From Neobacillus soli NBRC 102451 (GTDB taxonomy: Bacteria; Bacillota; Bacilli; Bacillales; Cytobacillaceae): a stretch of 64,000 nucleotides of DNA. The translations under genes were made by a program, and so were the position numbers. Position 1 is the stretch's first letter, and each line of letters begins with the position of its first letter. The notes beneath the pieces are model-generated. The model saw only the letters and a list, made by a program, of their open reading frames with translations, was not told the origin of the DNA and ran no database searches. Of the stretch, positions 16,509 to 26,892 are shown piece after piece. The stretch is from assembly GCF_001591665.1 (NCBI RefSeq), contig NZ_BCVI01000054.1, forward strand, positions 29,946 through 93,945, given 5' to 3'.

Positions 16509-16643
16509 ATGATTGAAGTAACGGTTACAGTTTCATTTAAGGGGAAAAATTATAAAACAAATGTTATTGCTAAAAAAGGTATAACCAATAAAGAAATTAA
16601 GAGTATTGCCGAAAATCAAGTCTTAAAACAATGGGGTGAATAA
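16509..16643 (+). CDS. small stress-response protein, BA3454 type (44 aa)
   Basis: A 44-codon gene: MIEVTVTVSFKGKNYKTNVI, then AKKGITNKEIKSIAENQVLK and QWGE. A strong GAAAGGAGAGG precedes the ATG. It resembles the short Bacillus 'BA3454 family stress response' proteins, which share the MIEVTVTV start and KQWGE end; this is recalled, not searched. It lies 43 bases before glpX and behind the promoter at 16313, so it is the first gene of the carbohydrate operon. Confidence 0.7.
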   Translation: MIEVTVTVSFKGKNYKTNVIAKKGITNKEIKSIAENQVLKQWGE

Positions 16644-16686
16644 ATAGTTGAAAATTAAAAATCTAATAACGAAGGGAGAATATAAG

Positions 16687-17634
16687 ATGGACAGAAATTT
16701 TTCAATGGAACTTGTTCGAGTCACTGAAGCCGCGGCTTTAGCTGCTGGACGATGGATGGGTAGAGGGAAAAAAGACGAAGCAGATGAAGCAGCAACACAA
16801 GCAATGAGAGACATGTTTAATTCCATTCACATGAGAGGTACTGTTGTGATTGGTGAAGGGGAGATGGACGAGGCCCCTATGTTATATATTGGTGAACAAC
16901 TAGGCATAGGGGATGGACCTGAAGTAGATATTGCTGTTGACCCATTAGAGGGAACCAATATTGTTGCTGCAGGAACATGGAATGCACTTGCTACTATAGC
17001 AGTGGCAGAGCATGGAAATCTATTACATGCACCAGACATGTACATGGAGAAAATCGCTGTAGGTCCTGAATCTGCAGGGAAAATTGATATTAATGCACCA
17101 GTTATAGACAATCTAACAGCCGTCGCAAAGGCAAAAAATAAAAATATTGAAGACCTAGTTGTGGCTATTTTGGATCGAGAACGACATAAAAAAATGATTC
17201 AGGAAATTCGTGATTCTGGAGCAAGAATTAAACTTATGCAAGACGGTGATGTGGCAGCTGCTATAAATACTGCATTTGAAAATACAGGTGTTGATATAAT
17301 GCTTGGTTCAGGGGGCGCCCCTGAAGGTGTATTGGCTGCCACTGCACTGAAAAGCTTAGGAGGGGAGTTTCAAGGAAAACTTCTTCCACATACAGAAGAG
17401 GAAAAAATCCGTTTGAAGAAAATGGGAATTAACGACTTTAATAGAGTTTTACTAATGGAGGATATTGTAAAAGGTGATGATGCGTATTTTGTAGCAACAG
17501 GTGTAACAAATGGTGAACTTCTGAGAGGTGTCCAATATAAAGGGAATGTTGGGACAACACATTCTGTGGTTATCCGTGCTAAAACTGGGACAGTTCGGTT
17601 TATCGAGGGACAACATGGTTTAAACAAGAAATAA
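16687..17634 (+). CDS. glpX: class II fructose-1,6-bisphosphatase
   Basis: A 315-residue GlpX-type phosphatase that converts fructose-1,6-bisphosphate to fructose-6-P. Motifs are [17 protein letters not shown], the metal/phosphate site DPLEGTN and [20 protein letters not shown]. An upstream in-frame start at 16648 is rejected because AAGGGAG stands before the ATG at 16687. It opens a run of six same-strand genes with short gaps (zwf, tkt, gnd, tal, pgi). It would return hexose to the oxidative pentose phosphate branch instead of glycolysis. Confidence 0.94.
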   Translation: MDRNFSMELVRVTEAAALAAGRWMGRGKKDEADEAATQAMRDMFNSIHMRGTVVIGEGEMDEAPMLYIGEQLGIGDGPEVDIAVDPLEGTNIVAAGTWNALATIAVAEHGNLLHAPDMYMEKIAVGPESAGKIDINAPVIDNLTAVAKAKNKNIEDLVVAILDRERHKKMIQEIRDSGARIKLMQDGDVAAAINTAFENTGVDIMLGSGGAPEGVLAATALKSLGGEFQGKLLPHTEEEKIRLKKMGINDFNRVLLMEDIVKGDDAYFVATGVTNGELLRGVQYKGNVGTTHSVVIRAKTGTVRFIEGQHGLNKK

Positions 17635-17688
17635 AAAGAAATAACAGTGAAAATAATTTGAAAAAAGTAGTAGCGAGGAGGAACGAAT

Positions 17689-19191
17689 ATGGGTGGAATG
17701 ACTTTCGTCTTATTTGGCGCAACAGGTGATTTAGCGAAGAGAAAAATATTTCCTGCCTTATATAATTTATATCTTGATCAAAAAATGCCTCAATCGATTT
17801 CAATTATTGGACTTGGTAGAAGTGAAGTGTCCGATAGTCAGTTTCAAAATCATGTCGAGCAATCAATCAAAACATTTTCAAGACGTGTTGTGGACGACCG
17901 CGACAAAATGGATGCTTTCCTTTCTGCATTTCGTTACCAGAAACTAGATGCAACAAACGTTGATGACTATGGGAAGCTTCTAAACCTTGTTCAACAACGC
18001 GAAAGTGAACTAAATATTCCAGAAAACCGGATGTTCTACCTATCCGTCGGACCAGCGTTCTTTGATGTCATTTCCTTAAATATTAAAGAAAGTGGATTAG
18101 GTTCTACAAAAGGATGGAAACGACTTATTATCGAAAAACCATTTGGACGCGATATAGAGTCAGCTCGGGAGCTAAATGCAAAATTAAGCAACGTTTTTGA
18201 AGAAGATGAAATCTATCGAATTGACCATTACCTGGGTAAGTCGATGATTCAAAATTTGGGGGATTTACAATTTTTAAATCCCGTCATTCAAACTCTATTG
18301 AACAACCAGCATATTGCGAATGTTCAAATTACTGCTAGTGAGACGGTTGGGGTTGAAGAACGTGCCGGATATTATGATCAATCAGGTGCCATTCGTGATA
18401 TGGTTCAAAATCATATGCTGCAAATCTTGATGATGACTGCTATGCATATGCCAAAGAAAATCAGCCAGAATGAAATCAGAAATGAAAAGATAAAAGTAAT
18501 TGAATCGGTTCGTCCATTAAAGAAAGAGGATGTTATTTTAAATATTGTTCGTGGTCAATATCGTTCAGGCGAGATATTGGGGCGGCCAGTTGTAAGTTAT
18601 CGAAATGAACCGGGAATTGATATTTCCTCCCAAAATGATACCTTTGTGGCAGCAAGACTTTGGATTGACAATCCATTTTGGCAAGGGGTGCCATTCTATA
18701 TTCGAACAGGAAAAAGAATGGCTGAAAAATCTACACGGATTGTTATTGAATTCAAAAATGCTGGTCAAAAGGGCTGGGCAAATAAAGTGGCATCAAATCT
18801 TTTGATGATAGAGATTGGTCCTAATGAAAATGTATCCTTACAACTAAACAGCAGGAATCCTAAGAATGGAAAAATAGAACCTGTGAAGATTGGTTTTTCA
18901 AATGAACAAAAAGAAGTACCTGAAGCATATGAACGATTGATTTTTGATGCTATTCGTGGGGATTCCACGTTCTTTGCTCATTGGAAAGAAGTAGAATTGT
19001 CATGGCAGTGGGTACAACCTATTCTTGAGGCTTTTAAAGAAAACCTCTTACCCCTTCATTTATATCCAGCAGGTACCAACGGTCCTACGGCAGCACATCG
19101 ATTGCTTGAGGAGGATGGATTCAAATGGTGGCTGGATGATGAAAAGTTACAAGATTTAAGTGAGCCCGTTCAAGAATTAGTAGCACAATAA
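17689..19191 (+). CDS. zwf: glucose-6-phosphate 1-dehydrogenase
   Basis: A 500-residue enzyme oxidising glucose-6-P to 6-phosphogluconolactone with NADP+. The N-terminal coenzyme loop is LFGATGDLAKRK. The active-site signature RIDHYLGKSMIQNL is intact, and the C-terminal YPAGTNGPTAAHRLLEEDGF is typical. The start follows GCGAGGAGG. It lies 54 bases after glpX and 27 before tkt, clearly within one operon. It is the main NADPH-producing entry step of the pathway. Confidence 0.96.
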   Translation: MGGMTFVLFGATGDLAKRKIFPALYNLYLDQKMPQSISIIGLGRSEVSDSQFQNHVEQSIKTFSRRVVDDRDKMDAFLSAFRYQKLDATNVDDYGKLLNLVQQRESELNIPENRMFYLSVGPAFFDVISLNIKESGLGSTKGWKRLIIEKPFGRDIESARELNAKLSNVFEEDEIYRIDHYLGKSMIQNLGDLQFLNPVIQTLLNNQHIANVQITASETVGVEERAGYYDQSGAIRDMVQNHMLQILMMTAMHMPKKISQNEIRNEKIKVIESVRPLKKEDVILNIVRGQYRSGEILGRPVVSYRNEPGIDISSQNDTFVAARLWIDNPFWQGVPFYIRTGKRMAEKSTRIVIEFKNAGQKGWANKVASNLLMIEIGPNENVSLQLNSRNPKNGKIEPVKIGFSNEQKEVPEAYERLIFDAIRGDSTFFAHWKEVELSWQWVQPILEAFKENLLPLHLYPAGTNGPTAAHRLLEEDGFKWWLDDEKLQDLSEPVQELVAQ

Positions 19192-19218
19192 GAAAGTTCC
19201 GAGGAGGAAGGAAATTTT

Positions 19219-21213
19219 ATGAATAAAGCAATTGAAACATTAGCTGTGAATACAATTCGTACATTATCAATTGATGCCATCAACAGGGCAAATTCTGGCC
19301 ATCCAGGTTTACCGATGGGGGCAGCTCCAATGGCCTACGCGCTTTGGGCAAATCATTTGTCACATAATCCCAACCACTCAAAATGGTTCAATCGTGATCG
19401 TTTCGTTTTATCTGCTGGGCATGGCTCGAGTATGTTGTATAGCTTGCTTCACCTTGCTGGCTATGATGTAACCATTGAAGATTTGAAAAGCTTCCGTAAA
19501 TTAAACAGTAAAACACCTGGCCACCCTGAATTTGGTCATACAGATGGTGTTGATGTTACAACTGGCCCATTGGGACAGGGGATTGCTAATGCTGTAGGAA
19601 TGGCGATGGCTGAAGCTCATTTAGCGGCGAAATTTAATAAAGAAGCATACCCAGTAGTTGATCACTATACTTTCACAATCGTTGGAGATGGAGATTTATC
19701 AGAAGGTATTTCTTATGAAGCTATGTCCATGGCTGGCCATATGAAACTAGGTAAGTTAATTGCCTTATATGATTCTAACGATATTTCCTTAGACGGGGAA
19801 TTAAATCTTTCATTCTCTGAAGATATTAAAAAAAGAGCTGAATCTGCTCATTGGCAGTATTTACGTGTAGAAGATGGAAATAATGTCGAAGAAATCACAA
19901 AAGCTATTGAAGAAGCGAAATTAAATCAAGAGCAGCCAACATTAATCGAAGTAAGAACGATTATTGGTTTTGGCAGCCCTAAAGTTGCTGGAACGAATAA
20001 AGCACATGGTAATCCACTTGGCGCTGAAGAAGCGAAAGAAACGAAAAAGGTGTATGGCTGGGATTACGAAGAAGATTTTTATGTCCCAGAAGAAGTAAAA
20101 GTTCACTTTGTAGCATTGAAACAAAATGGGATACAAGCCGAGAACAAATGGGCTGAATTGTTCAAAGGCTATAAAGAAATGTATCCTCAACTTGCAAGGG
20201 AACTTGAGGATGCAATTGAAGGAAACGTTTTGATCGATGTAAAAGATATCTTAACGTTCAATCCTGAAAAAGCTGTTTCAACACGTGTTGCTAGTGGTGA
20301 ATCCATCAATCATTTTCTGAAAATGGTTCCTGCTATTTTTGGAGGAAGTGCAGACCTATCTCACTCCACGATGACTGATATTAAAGGGGAAGCGGCTTTT
20401 GCTGTTGAATCTTTTGCAGGCAGAAACGTATACTTTGGTGTTCGTGAACATGCAATGGGAGCGGCTGGTAACGGAATGGCGCTTCATGGTGGAGTGAAGC
20501 CGTTTATAAGTACATTCTTTGTGTTTAATGATTACTTACGCCCATCGATTCGTTTGGCAGCTCTACAAAAACTACCCGTGACTTATGTATTTACACATGA
20601 TTCCATTGCTGTAGGTGAGGATGGACCAACACATGAACCGATTGAACAATTGACTGCCCTTCGAGCCATTCCTGGTCTTACAGTCATACGCCCATCGGAT
20701 GCCAATGAAACGGCAAGCGCGTGGGCGTATGCACTTCAAAACACAGCGGGCCCGGTAGCATTAGTGCTTAGCCGTCAAAACTTACCGGTATTTGCAGAAA
20801 CGAAAGCAAATATTAAAAACTTGTCAAAAGGTGCCTATGTGTTAACCGAGACGGATAGGAATCCAGAGGTTATTTTAATCGCGACTGGCTCTGAAGTGGC
20901 CTTGGCCGCGAATGCAAAAACTGAACTTGAAAAAGAACATGTATCAGTTCGTGTAGTTGCGATGCCAAGCTGGGAACTCTTCAATTCTCAATCTGAAGAA
21001 TATAAAGAGTTTGTGCTGCCAGCAACCATTAAAAAACGGGTGGCCATTGAAATGGGTATCTCTCTTGGGTGGGATCGCTATGTAGGACAAGAAGGGGAAA
21101 TTATTTCTATTGAGACATTCGGTGCGTCTGGTACTGGAGCGGCTGTCATGGAGCTATTTGGGTTTACAACTGAGAACGTTGTTCAAACTACAAAAGATTT
21201 ATTAAATTCTTAA
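19219..21213 (+). CDS. tkt: transketolase
   Basis: A 664-residue thiamine-diphosphate enzyme, full length. Motifs include [36 protein letters not shown], the TPP/Mg2+ site [19 protein letters not shown], and [20 protein letters not shown] with the catalytic Glu. It exchanges two-carbon units between ketoses and aldoses. GAGGAGG precedes the ATG. It sits between zwf and gnd with gaps of 27 and 31 bases. Confidence 0.96.
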   Translation: MNKAIETLAVNTIRTLSIDAINRANSGHPGLPMGAAPMAYALWANHLSHNPNHSKWFNRDRFVLSAGHGSSMLYSLLHLAGYDVTIEDLKSFRKLNSKTPGHPEFGHTDGVDVTTGPLGQGIANAVGMAMAEAHLAAKFNKEAYPVVDHYTFTIVGDGDLSEGISYEAMSMAGHMKLGKLIALYDSNDISLDGELNLSFSEDIKKRAESAHWQYLRVEDGNNVEEITKAIEEAKLNQEQPTLIEVRTIIGFGSPKVAGTNKAHGNPLGAEEAKETKKVYGWDYEEDFYVPEEVKVHFVALKQNGIQAENKWAELFKGYKEMYPQLARELEDAIEGNVLIDVKDILTFNPEKAVSTRVASGESINHFLKMVPAIFGGSADLSHSTMTDIKGEAAFAVESFAGRNVYFGVREHAMGAAGNGMALHGGVKPFISTFFVFNDYLRPSIRLAALQKLPVTYVFTHDSIAVGEDGPTHEPIEQLTALRAIPGLTVIRPSDANETASAWAYALQNTAGPVALVLSRQNLPVFAETKANIKNLSKGAYVLTETDRNPEVILIATGSEVALAANAKTELEKEHVSVRVVAMPSWELFNSQSEEYKEFVLPATIKKRVAIEMGISLGWDRYVGQEGEIISIETFGASGTGAAVMELFGFTTENVVQTTKDLLNS

Positions 21214-21244
21214 AAGTTGAATCTTAATATGAGGAGGAAGAAAA

Positions 21245-22138
21245 ATGAAAGTTGGATTAATTGGATTAGGAAAAATGGGATTAAATCTTGGTAAAAACTT
21301 AATTGACCATAAACATCAAGTTGTAGCCTATGATTTAAATCCAAACGCTGTAGAGGATATGCAAAAATATGGTGCAAAAGGTACAACAAAACTAAATGAG
21401 CTTTTTTTATCATTAGATAAACCACGAGTACTTTGGATAATGGTACCACATACCGTTGTTGATTCAGTTCTTAGTGAAATTACACCGTTGTTGGAAAAAG
21501 GAGATATTGTGATTGAAGCTGGGAATTCCCATTATAAAGAATCCATTCGCCGTTATAACCAACTAAAAGAAATGGGTGTTAGCTATATGGATGCAGGGAC
21601 ATCTGGTGGGATGTCTGGTGCTCGTAATGGTGCGAACTATATGGTAGGCGGAGATGCTGAAGCTTGGTCTGTTGTAGAACCTATCTTCCGTGATACTGCT
21701 GTAGAAAATGGCTATATTTTTACAGGTAAGGCAGGAGGAGGGCATTTCCTTAAAATGGTTCACAATGGAATAGAATATGGCATGATGCAAGCGATTGGTG
21801 AAGGATTTGAAGTATTAGAAAAAAGTGAGTTTGATTATGACTATGAAAAAGTAGCAAGAGTATGGAATAACGGTTCTGTTATCCGCTCATGGTTAATGGA
21901 ATTAACAGAACATGCTTTTTCAGTAGATGGAAAACTTGATGATATCAAAGGTGTTATGCATTCTTCTGGTGAAGGTAAGTGGACGGTTGAAACGGCACTA
22001 GATCTTCAAGTGGCAGCTCCTGTTATCACCATGTCCTTGTTGATGCGCAATCGTTCATTAGAAAATGATACGTTCACAGGGAAAGTTGTCGCTGCTCTTC
22101 GCAACGAGTTTGGCGGACATGCTGTAGAAAAGAAATAA
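21245..22138 (+). CDS. gnd: 6-phosphogluconate dehydrogenase, short decarboxylating form
   Basis: A 297-residue enzyme converting 6-phosphogluconate to ribulose-5-P and CO2. It has the Rossmann loop [16 protein letters not shown], the substrate motifs [13 protein letters not shown] and [19 protein letters not shown], and the catalytic Lys/Asn in [20 protein letters not shown]. It is the short YqeC-like type lacking the long C-terminal domain of the 470-residue Gnd; such forms often prefer NAD+, but the cofactor cannot be assigned here. AGGAGGAAG precedes the ATG. Confidence 0.92.
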   Translation: MKVGLIGLGKMGLNLGKNLIDHKHQVVAYDLNPNAVEDMQKYGAKGTTKLNELFLSLDKPRVLWIMVPHTVVDSVLSEITPLLEKGDIVIEAGNSHYKESIRRYNQLKEMGVSYMDAGTSGGMSGARNGANYMVGGDAEAWSVVEPIFRDTAVENGYIFTGKAGGGHFLKMVHNGIEYGMMQAIGEGFEVLEKSEFDYDYEKVARVWNNGSVIRSWLMELTEHAFSVDGKLDDIKGVMHSSGEGKWTVETALDLQVAAPVITMSLLMRNRSLENDTFTGKVVAALRNEFGGHAVEKK

Positions 22139-22181
22139 AAAAACCAATAATTTAAATCTATATAAAATGGAGGAATATATC

Positions 22182-22850
22182 ATGAAATTTTTTATCGACA
22201 CTGCTAACCTAAAGGATATTCAAAAGGCCTATAAAATGGGTGTTTTATCTGGTGTAACAACCAACCCATCATTAGTTGCTAAAGAGGGCGTTAAATTCGA
22301 AGATCGTATCGCAGAAATTTTACAAGCTGTACCAGAAGTTGAATCTGTTTCTGCAGAAGTAACTCCAAACGCAGTAACAGCTGAAGAAATGATCGCAGAA
22401 GCTGATGAGCTGATTAAAATTAACGGTGGAGATAAAAACATCACCATTAAAGTTCCTATGAATGTTGCGGGATTAGAGACTACACGTTATCTTGCTAAAA
22501 AAGGTGTTAAGGTCAATGTGACACTTATCTTCACGGTGAACCAAGCGCTATTAGCTGCTCGCGCAGGTGCAGCATATGTATCACCATTCTTAGGCCGATT
22601 AGATGATATTTCTGAAGATGGTGTCCTTTTAGTTAGTAAAATCGCAGAATTATTCCGTATTCATAACTTAGATGTGCAAATCATTGCTGCATCCGTTCGC
22701 CACCCAGACCATGTTACGCGTGTAGCTATGGCAGGTGCTCACATCGCAACCATTCCATATAGCGTCATTGAGCAGCTAACGAAACACCCATTAACGGACC
22801 AAGGGATCGAAAAATTTGCAGCGGATTGGGCAAAAGCACCTAAAAACTAA
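22182..22850 (+). CDS. tal: transaldolase (TalC/fructose-6-phosphate aldolase-like)
   Basis: A 222-residue class I aldolase-fold enzyme, the short transaldolase type. It begins [33 protein letters not shown] and ITIKVPMN (Schiff-base Lys) are diagnostic, with [15 protein letters not shown] in the phosphate site. GGAGG precedes the ATG at 22182; the slightly upstream start at 22167 is within the ribosome binding site. It transfers dihydroxyacetone units between sugar phosphates. A hairpin lies between it and pgi. Confidence 0.94.
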   Translation: MKFFIDTANLKDIQKAYKMGVLSGVTTNPSLVAKEGVKFEDRIAEILQAVPEVESVSAEVTPNAVTAEEMIAEADELIKINGGDKNITIKVPMNVAGLETTRYLAKKGVKVNVTLIFTVNQALLAARAGAAYVSPFLGRLDDISEDGVLLVSKIAELFRIHNLDVQIIAASVRHPDHVTRVAMAGAHIATIPYSVIEQLTKHPLTDQGIEKFAADWAKAPKN

Positions 22851-22881
22851 GTTTCTTTTAGACAGAGAAAAAATTTAATAA

Positions 22882-22930
22882 AAGAGCAATCAGTTAATCG
22901 CTGATGGCTCTTAATCGTACAATTTTTTTG
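22882..22930 (+). terminator. hairpin/terminator between tal and pgi
   Basis: Arms AAGAGC-ATCAG and CTGAT-GCTCTT around a short loop, followed a few bases later by a run of seven T. It overlaps the leader of pgi, so it may act as an attenuator that lowers pgi expression instead of a full stop. Confidence 0.6.
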
Positions 22931-22942
22931 GGAGGTTCTACC

Positions 22943-24280
22943 ATGACTATTTCATTTGATTACTCTAACGCCTTATCATTTATGAATCAGAACGAAGTTG
23001 ATTACCTAGATGAATTCGTGAAAGTTGCCCATAATAGACTTCACGAAAAGAAAGGACCTGGGTCTGATTTTCTTGGCTGGGTCGATTTACCAAATAACTA
23101 TGATAAAGAAGAATTTTCTAGAATAAAAAAAGCTGCTGAACGAATTCGCAGTAATTCAGATGCTTTAATTGTCATTGGAATCGGCGGTTCATACTTAGGA
23201 GCAAGAGCTGCAATTGAGGCGCTTTCGCATACATTTCATAATCAAATGAGCGGTAAAACTCAAGTCTATTTTGCTGGTCAAAATATTAGCTCTACATATA
23301 TTACCCATTTGCTAGAGCTGCTTGAGGGTAAAGATATATCTGTAAATGTTATCTCTAAATCTGGTACAACAACCGAACCGGCTGTAGCTTTCCGCATTTT
23401 CCGTGACTATTTGGAGAAAAAATACGGCAAAGAAGAAGCAAAAAAACGTATTTATGCTACCACTGACAAAGCAAAAGGGGCACTAAAACAATTAGCTGAT
23501 GCAGAAGGGTATGAAACATTTGTGATTCCTGATGATGTTGGTGGAAGATATTCCATTTTAACTGCAGTAGGTCTTTTACCAATTGCGACAGCTGGTCTGG
23601 ATATCGATAAAATGATGGAAGGAGCAAAGGCAGCTGCTAAAAAATACTATAACCCAGAGCTTTCCACAAATGAAAGTTACCAATACGCAGCCGTACGTAA
23701 TGCTCTATATCGTAAAGGAAAAACAATTGAACTTTTAGTAAACTATGAACCATCGCTTCATTATGTATCAGAATGGTGGAAACAATTAAATGGTGAGAGT
23801 GAAGGGAAAGATCAAAAAGGGCTATTTCCTGCTTCTGTTGATTTTTCAACTGACTTACACTCGATGGGACAATATGTGCAAGAGGGACGACGTGATTTGT
23901 TCGAAACGGTCCTTCAAGTTAAAAAGCCGCAAATCGAGCTAACCATTCAAGCAGACCCAGATAACATAGATGGTTTGAACTTTTTAGCTGGAAAAACAAT
24001 GGATGAAGTCAATAAAAAGGCTTTCCAAGGTACTGTGTTGGCTCATGTAGACGGCGGTGTTCCAAATTTAGTCGTCGAATTGGATGAATTAAATGAATTT
24101 ACATTCGGTGAAATGATTTACTTCTTTGAAAAAGCTACTGCTATAAGTGGACATTTGCTAGGTGTAAACCCGTTTGACCAACCTGGTGTTGAGGCATATA
24201 AGAAAAATATGTTTGCGTTACTAGGTAAGCCAGGTTATGAATCGGAAAAAGAAGTTTTGCTAAAACGGTTAAATAAATAA
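22943..24280 (+). CDS. pgi: glucose-6-phosphate isomerase
   Basis: A 445-residue isomerase interconverting glucose-6-P and fructose-6-P, the usual Firmicute length. Motifs include [18 protein letters not shown], the SIS-domain signature [18 protein letters not shown] and [18 protein letters not shown]. The open frame reaches 22904, but GGGAGG stands before the ATG at 22943. As the last gene of the block it links fructose-6-P from GlpX, Tkt and Tal back to Zwf, closing an oxidative cycle. Confidence 0.95.
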   Translation: MTISFDYSNALSFMNQNEVDYLDEFVKVAHNRLHEKKGPGSDFLGWVDLPNNYDKEEFSRIKKAAERIRSNSDALIVIGIGGSYLGARAAIEALSHTFHNQMSGKTQVYFAGQNISSTYITHLLELLEGKDISVNVISKSGTTTEPAVAFRIFRDYLEKKYGKEEAKKRIYATTDKAKGALKQLADAEGYETFVIPDDVGGRYSILTAVGLLPIATAGLDIDKMMEGAKAAAKKYYNPELSTNESYQYAAVRNALYRKGKTIELLVNYEPSLHYVSEWWKQLNGESEGKDQKGLFPASVDFSTDLHSMGQYVQEGRRDLFETVLQVKKPQIELTIQADPDNIDGLNFLAGKTMDEVNKKAFQGTVLAHVDGGVPNLVVELDELNEFTFGEMIYFFEKATAISGHLLGVNPFDQPGVEAYKKNMFALLGKPGYESEKEVLLKRLNK

Positions 24281-24296
24281 TGATATATAAAGTATA

Positions 24297-24354
24297 AAAA
24301 TACCCTTATTTGTGAGCTTAGTTAATGACAGCTCCTTATAAGGGTATTCTATTA
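24297..24354 (+). terminator. intrinsic terminator after pgi
   Basis: Outer stem AATACCCTTAT / ATAAGGGTATT with an inner GAGCT/AGCTC stem and a T-rich tail. It closes the pentose phosphate operon. Confidence 0.85.
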
Positions 24355-24426
24355 GTTTTCATCAGGTTCAACACCTGGTAGTCTCTGTCTTTTTTGAGGA
24401 AAGGGTATTTTATGAAAAAAAGTCGA

Positions 24427-24804
24427 GCGGTTATCGACATCATTTTAATCAATTTCCCGGGAAAAAACCAAACGGGAGAAGGGCTAAGTCCAAATTCAAT
24501 TAAACGTTTAGTTAATAAGAAAATATGGGTATACCTGTAGAAGAGTGTAATATGAGCGGAAAAGACCTATTTTTCGTCACGGTTTGCACATAAAGATATA
24601 AAGAAGCGTCTTATTTTCGACAGTATTTTATCCGATTTTAAGGATAAAACCCTTTATTTATAAGCCATTGATCCGATATTAATCAAACAATTGATTAGTA
24701 TTTTAAAAACTAACCAAACGTTTGATTGAAAACGTAGTATTCCTTGAAACAAGGGGATTCTTATCATAGAACTGCTAAAAAATTTGAGATAATGTGCAAT
24801 GATG
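24427..24804. repeat. long intergenic repeat, copy 2 of 3
   Basis: Homologous along its length to 2621-2998 and 36607-36990. The right part holds ATCAAACAATTGATTAG and AACCAAACGTTTGATTG palindromes. These are followed by TTGAAAACGTAGTATT, which resembles a CcpA cre site with one deviation. It fills the gap between the pgi terminator and the first mannitol operon. Confidence 0.85.
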
Positions 24805-24946
24805 GGGAGGCATAACCGCTTGTTCTTTGAGAAACACTAATTTTGTCGCCTTAAGTATGAAGAAGTTAGCTTTCCTCTTTATTGAATGAAGGGGGTTCGT
24901 ACTTTACCATGTAAAAGGTAATACAATATTGAAGGGATGAGAGCAT

Positions 24947-26857
24947 ATGGCTCAATCTAATATAAAAGTAGCCGTTCAGAAGTTCGGTAACTTCCTAAGT
25001 TCGATGGTTTTACCGAATATAGCTGCATTCATAGCATGGGGATTAATTACTGCACTATTTATTCCTACCGGATTCTTTCCAAATGAAAACCTTGGCAAAT
25101 TGGTCGGGCCGATGGTCAGCTATTTGCTTCCGCTCTTGATTGGTTATACAGGCGGTAAGCTTGTGTACGATCAGCGCGGTGGTGTCGTTGGAGCGATTGT
25201 GACAATGGGTGTCATTGTTGGATCAGATATCCCGATGTTCCTCGGTGCGATGATCATGGGACCGCTCGGCGGTTATGTGATTAAAAAATTCGATCAGCTG
25301 ATTGAAGGAAAAGTCAAAGCTGGTTTTGAAATGCTCGTTAACAATTTCTCGGCGGGAATCCTGGGTGGATTCTTTGCTATTTTAGCCTTTTTAGCAATTG
25401 GTCCCGCCGTGACAGTGTTTACAGGCTGGCTCGTTAAAGGTGTGGACTGGTTATTGGCCACAGGACTGCTGCCATTGACAAGTATCATCATCGAACCTGC
25501 CAAGGTATTGTTCCTTAATAATGCCATTAATCATGGGGTCCTTTCGCCAATTGGGTTAGAGCAAGCGAAAACAGCAGGGAAATCCATTCTGTTTCTCCTT
25601 GAAGCTAACCCGGGACCTGGTATCGGTGTCCTCTTGGCCTATTGTATTTTTGGAAGAGGAAATGCGAAAAGATCAGCACCGGGCGCCGCAATCATTCAGT
25701 TTTTTGGCGGGATTCATGAAATTTACTTTCCATATATATTAATGCGCCCGATGTTATTCTTCGCCGTCATCGCAGGCGGAGTGAGTGGTGTGTTCACCTT
25801 AATGCTGTTAGGCGGTGGATTATCAGCTCCCGCATCACCGGGCAGTATTATTGCCATTATGGCCGTTACCCCGCCGCATGCAAGTAACTATTTAGCCAAC
25901 ATTGCTGGTGTCCTAGTAGCTGGAATTGTTTCGTTTATTCTTTCATCGCTTTTTCTAAAGATGGGCAAGCATCAAGAGGAAGACATTGAAGAGGCCGCAA
26001 GAAAAATGCAAGAGATGAAAGGCAAGAAAAGCTCTGTTGCTAATGTTTTTGCTGCTAATCCTAGCACGATGCCGGAAATCGTCAACAAGATTATCTTTGC
26101 CTGTGATGCCGGAATGGGTTCAAGTGCAATGGGTGCTTCCCTTCTTCGTAAAAAGGTAAAGGAAGCAGGGATGAATATTGCTGTAACCAATACAGCGATT
26201 AGTAACCTGCCTTCAGATGCCCAAATCGTTATTACGCAGGAAGAATTAACACCGAGAGCCCAGAAGCAGGTGCCGAATGCCTTTCATATTTCGGTTGATA
26301 ATTTTCTTTCAAGTCCAGAATACGATCAGTTAATTAATCGATTGAAAAATCCTGAAATGGCCGAACTTCAGGAGATTGTTGAAGACGCAGAATCCGTTGT
26401 TCCAAGCGGTGACCCACATACAGATGATGCTTTGCTGCGTGAAGAAAATATCTTCCTAAATCAAGAATTTGCCTCGAAAGAAGAGGCCATTCGTTTCGCT
26501 GGCCGCGCACTGGTCAAGGCAGGATATGTAAAGGAAAGCTATATTGATGCGATGATTGCCCGTGATGAAATGACATCTACCTATATGGGGAATGACGTCG
26601 CGATTCCACATGGAACCGAAGAAGCGAAAAAGGATGTCCTGAATTCTGGTTTTACCGTTTTACAAGTTCCGAATGGAGTCGACTTTGACGGCCAAAAGGT
26701 ACGGTTAATTTTCGGGATTGCTGGAAAAGATGGGACGCATTTGGAAATCCTATCGGGAATCGCCGTTACTTGCTCAGACATGGCCAATATTGAAAAACTA
26801 GTTGAAGCAAAATCGGCTAGAGAAATCATGGATATCTTAAATGATAAAAATCAATGA
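24947..26857 (+). CDS. mtlA: mannitol-specific PTS permease, fused EIICBA
   Basis: A 636-residue membrane permease that imports mannitol and phosphorylates it to mannitol-1-P. EIIC (about 1-345) has the family segments PMFLGAMIMGPLGGYVIKKF and FFGGIHEIYFPYILMRP. EIIB carries ACDAGMGSSAMGAS with the phospho-Cys at about 386. EIIA is fused at the C-terminus, with phospho-His at about 555 in DVAIPHGTEEAKK. The layout equals E. coli MtlA and differs from the split EIICB/EIIA of B. subtilis. GAAGGGATGAG precedes the start. It overlaps the frame of a mannitol-1-P dehydrogenase gene. Confidence 0.95.
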   Translation: MAQSNIKVAVQKFGNFLSSMVLPNIAAFIAWGLITALFIPTGFFPNENLGKLVGPMVSYLLPLLIGYTGGKLVYDQRGGVVGAIVTMGVIVGSDIPMFLGAMIMGPLGGYVIKKFDQLIEGKVKAGFEMLVNNFSAGILGGFFAILAFLAIGPAVTVFTGWLVKGVDWLLATGLLPLTSIIIEPAKVLFLNNAINHGVLSPIGLEQAKTAGKSILFLLEANPGPGIGVLLAYCIFGRGNAKRSAPGAAIIQFFGGIHEIYFPYILMRPMLFFAVIAGGVSGVFTLMLLGGGLSAPASPGSIIAIMAVTPPHASNYLANIAGVLVAGIVSFILSSLFLKMGKHQEEDIEEAARKMQEMKGKKSSVANVFAANPSTMPEIVNKIIFACDAGMGSSAMGASLLRKKVKEAGMNIAVTNTAISNLPSDAQIVITQEELTPRAQKQVPNAFHISVDNFLSSPEYDQLINRLKNPEMAELQEIVEDAESVVPSGDPHTDDALLREENIFLNQEFASKEEAIRFAGRALVKAGYVKESYIDAMIARDEMTSTYMGNDVAIPHGTEEAKKDVLNSGFTVLQVPNGVDFDGQKVRLIFGIAGKDGTHLEILSGIAVTCSDMANIEKLVEAKSAREIMDILNDKNQ

Positions 26858-26892
26858 TTACCTTTACACAAAATAATGAAGGAATGATAAAA

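Noticed and set aside
22229..22447. Minus-strand frame inside tal
   Set aside because: Shadow of the transaldolase gene; low-complexity Ser-rich translation.
14489..24280. A full formaldehyde RuMP operon
   Set aside because: No hexulose-6-phosphate synthase or phosphohexuloisomerase gene is present, so only the pentose phosphate part can be claimed.
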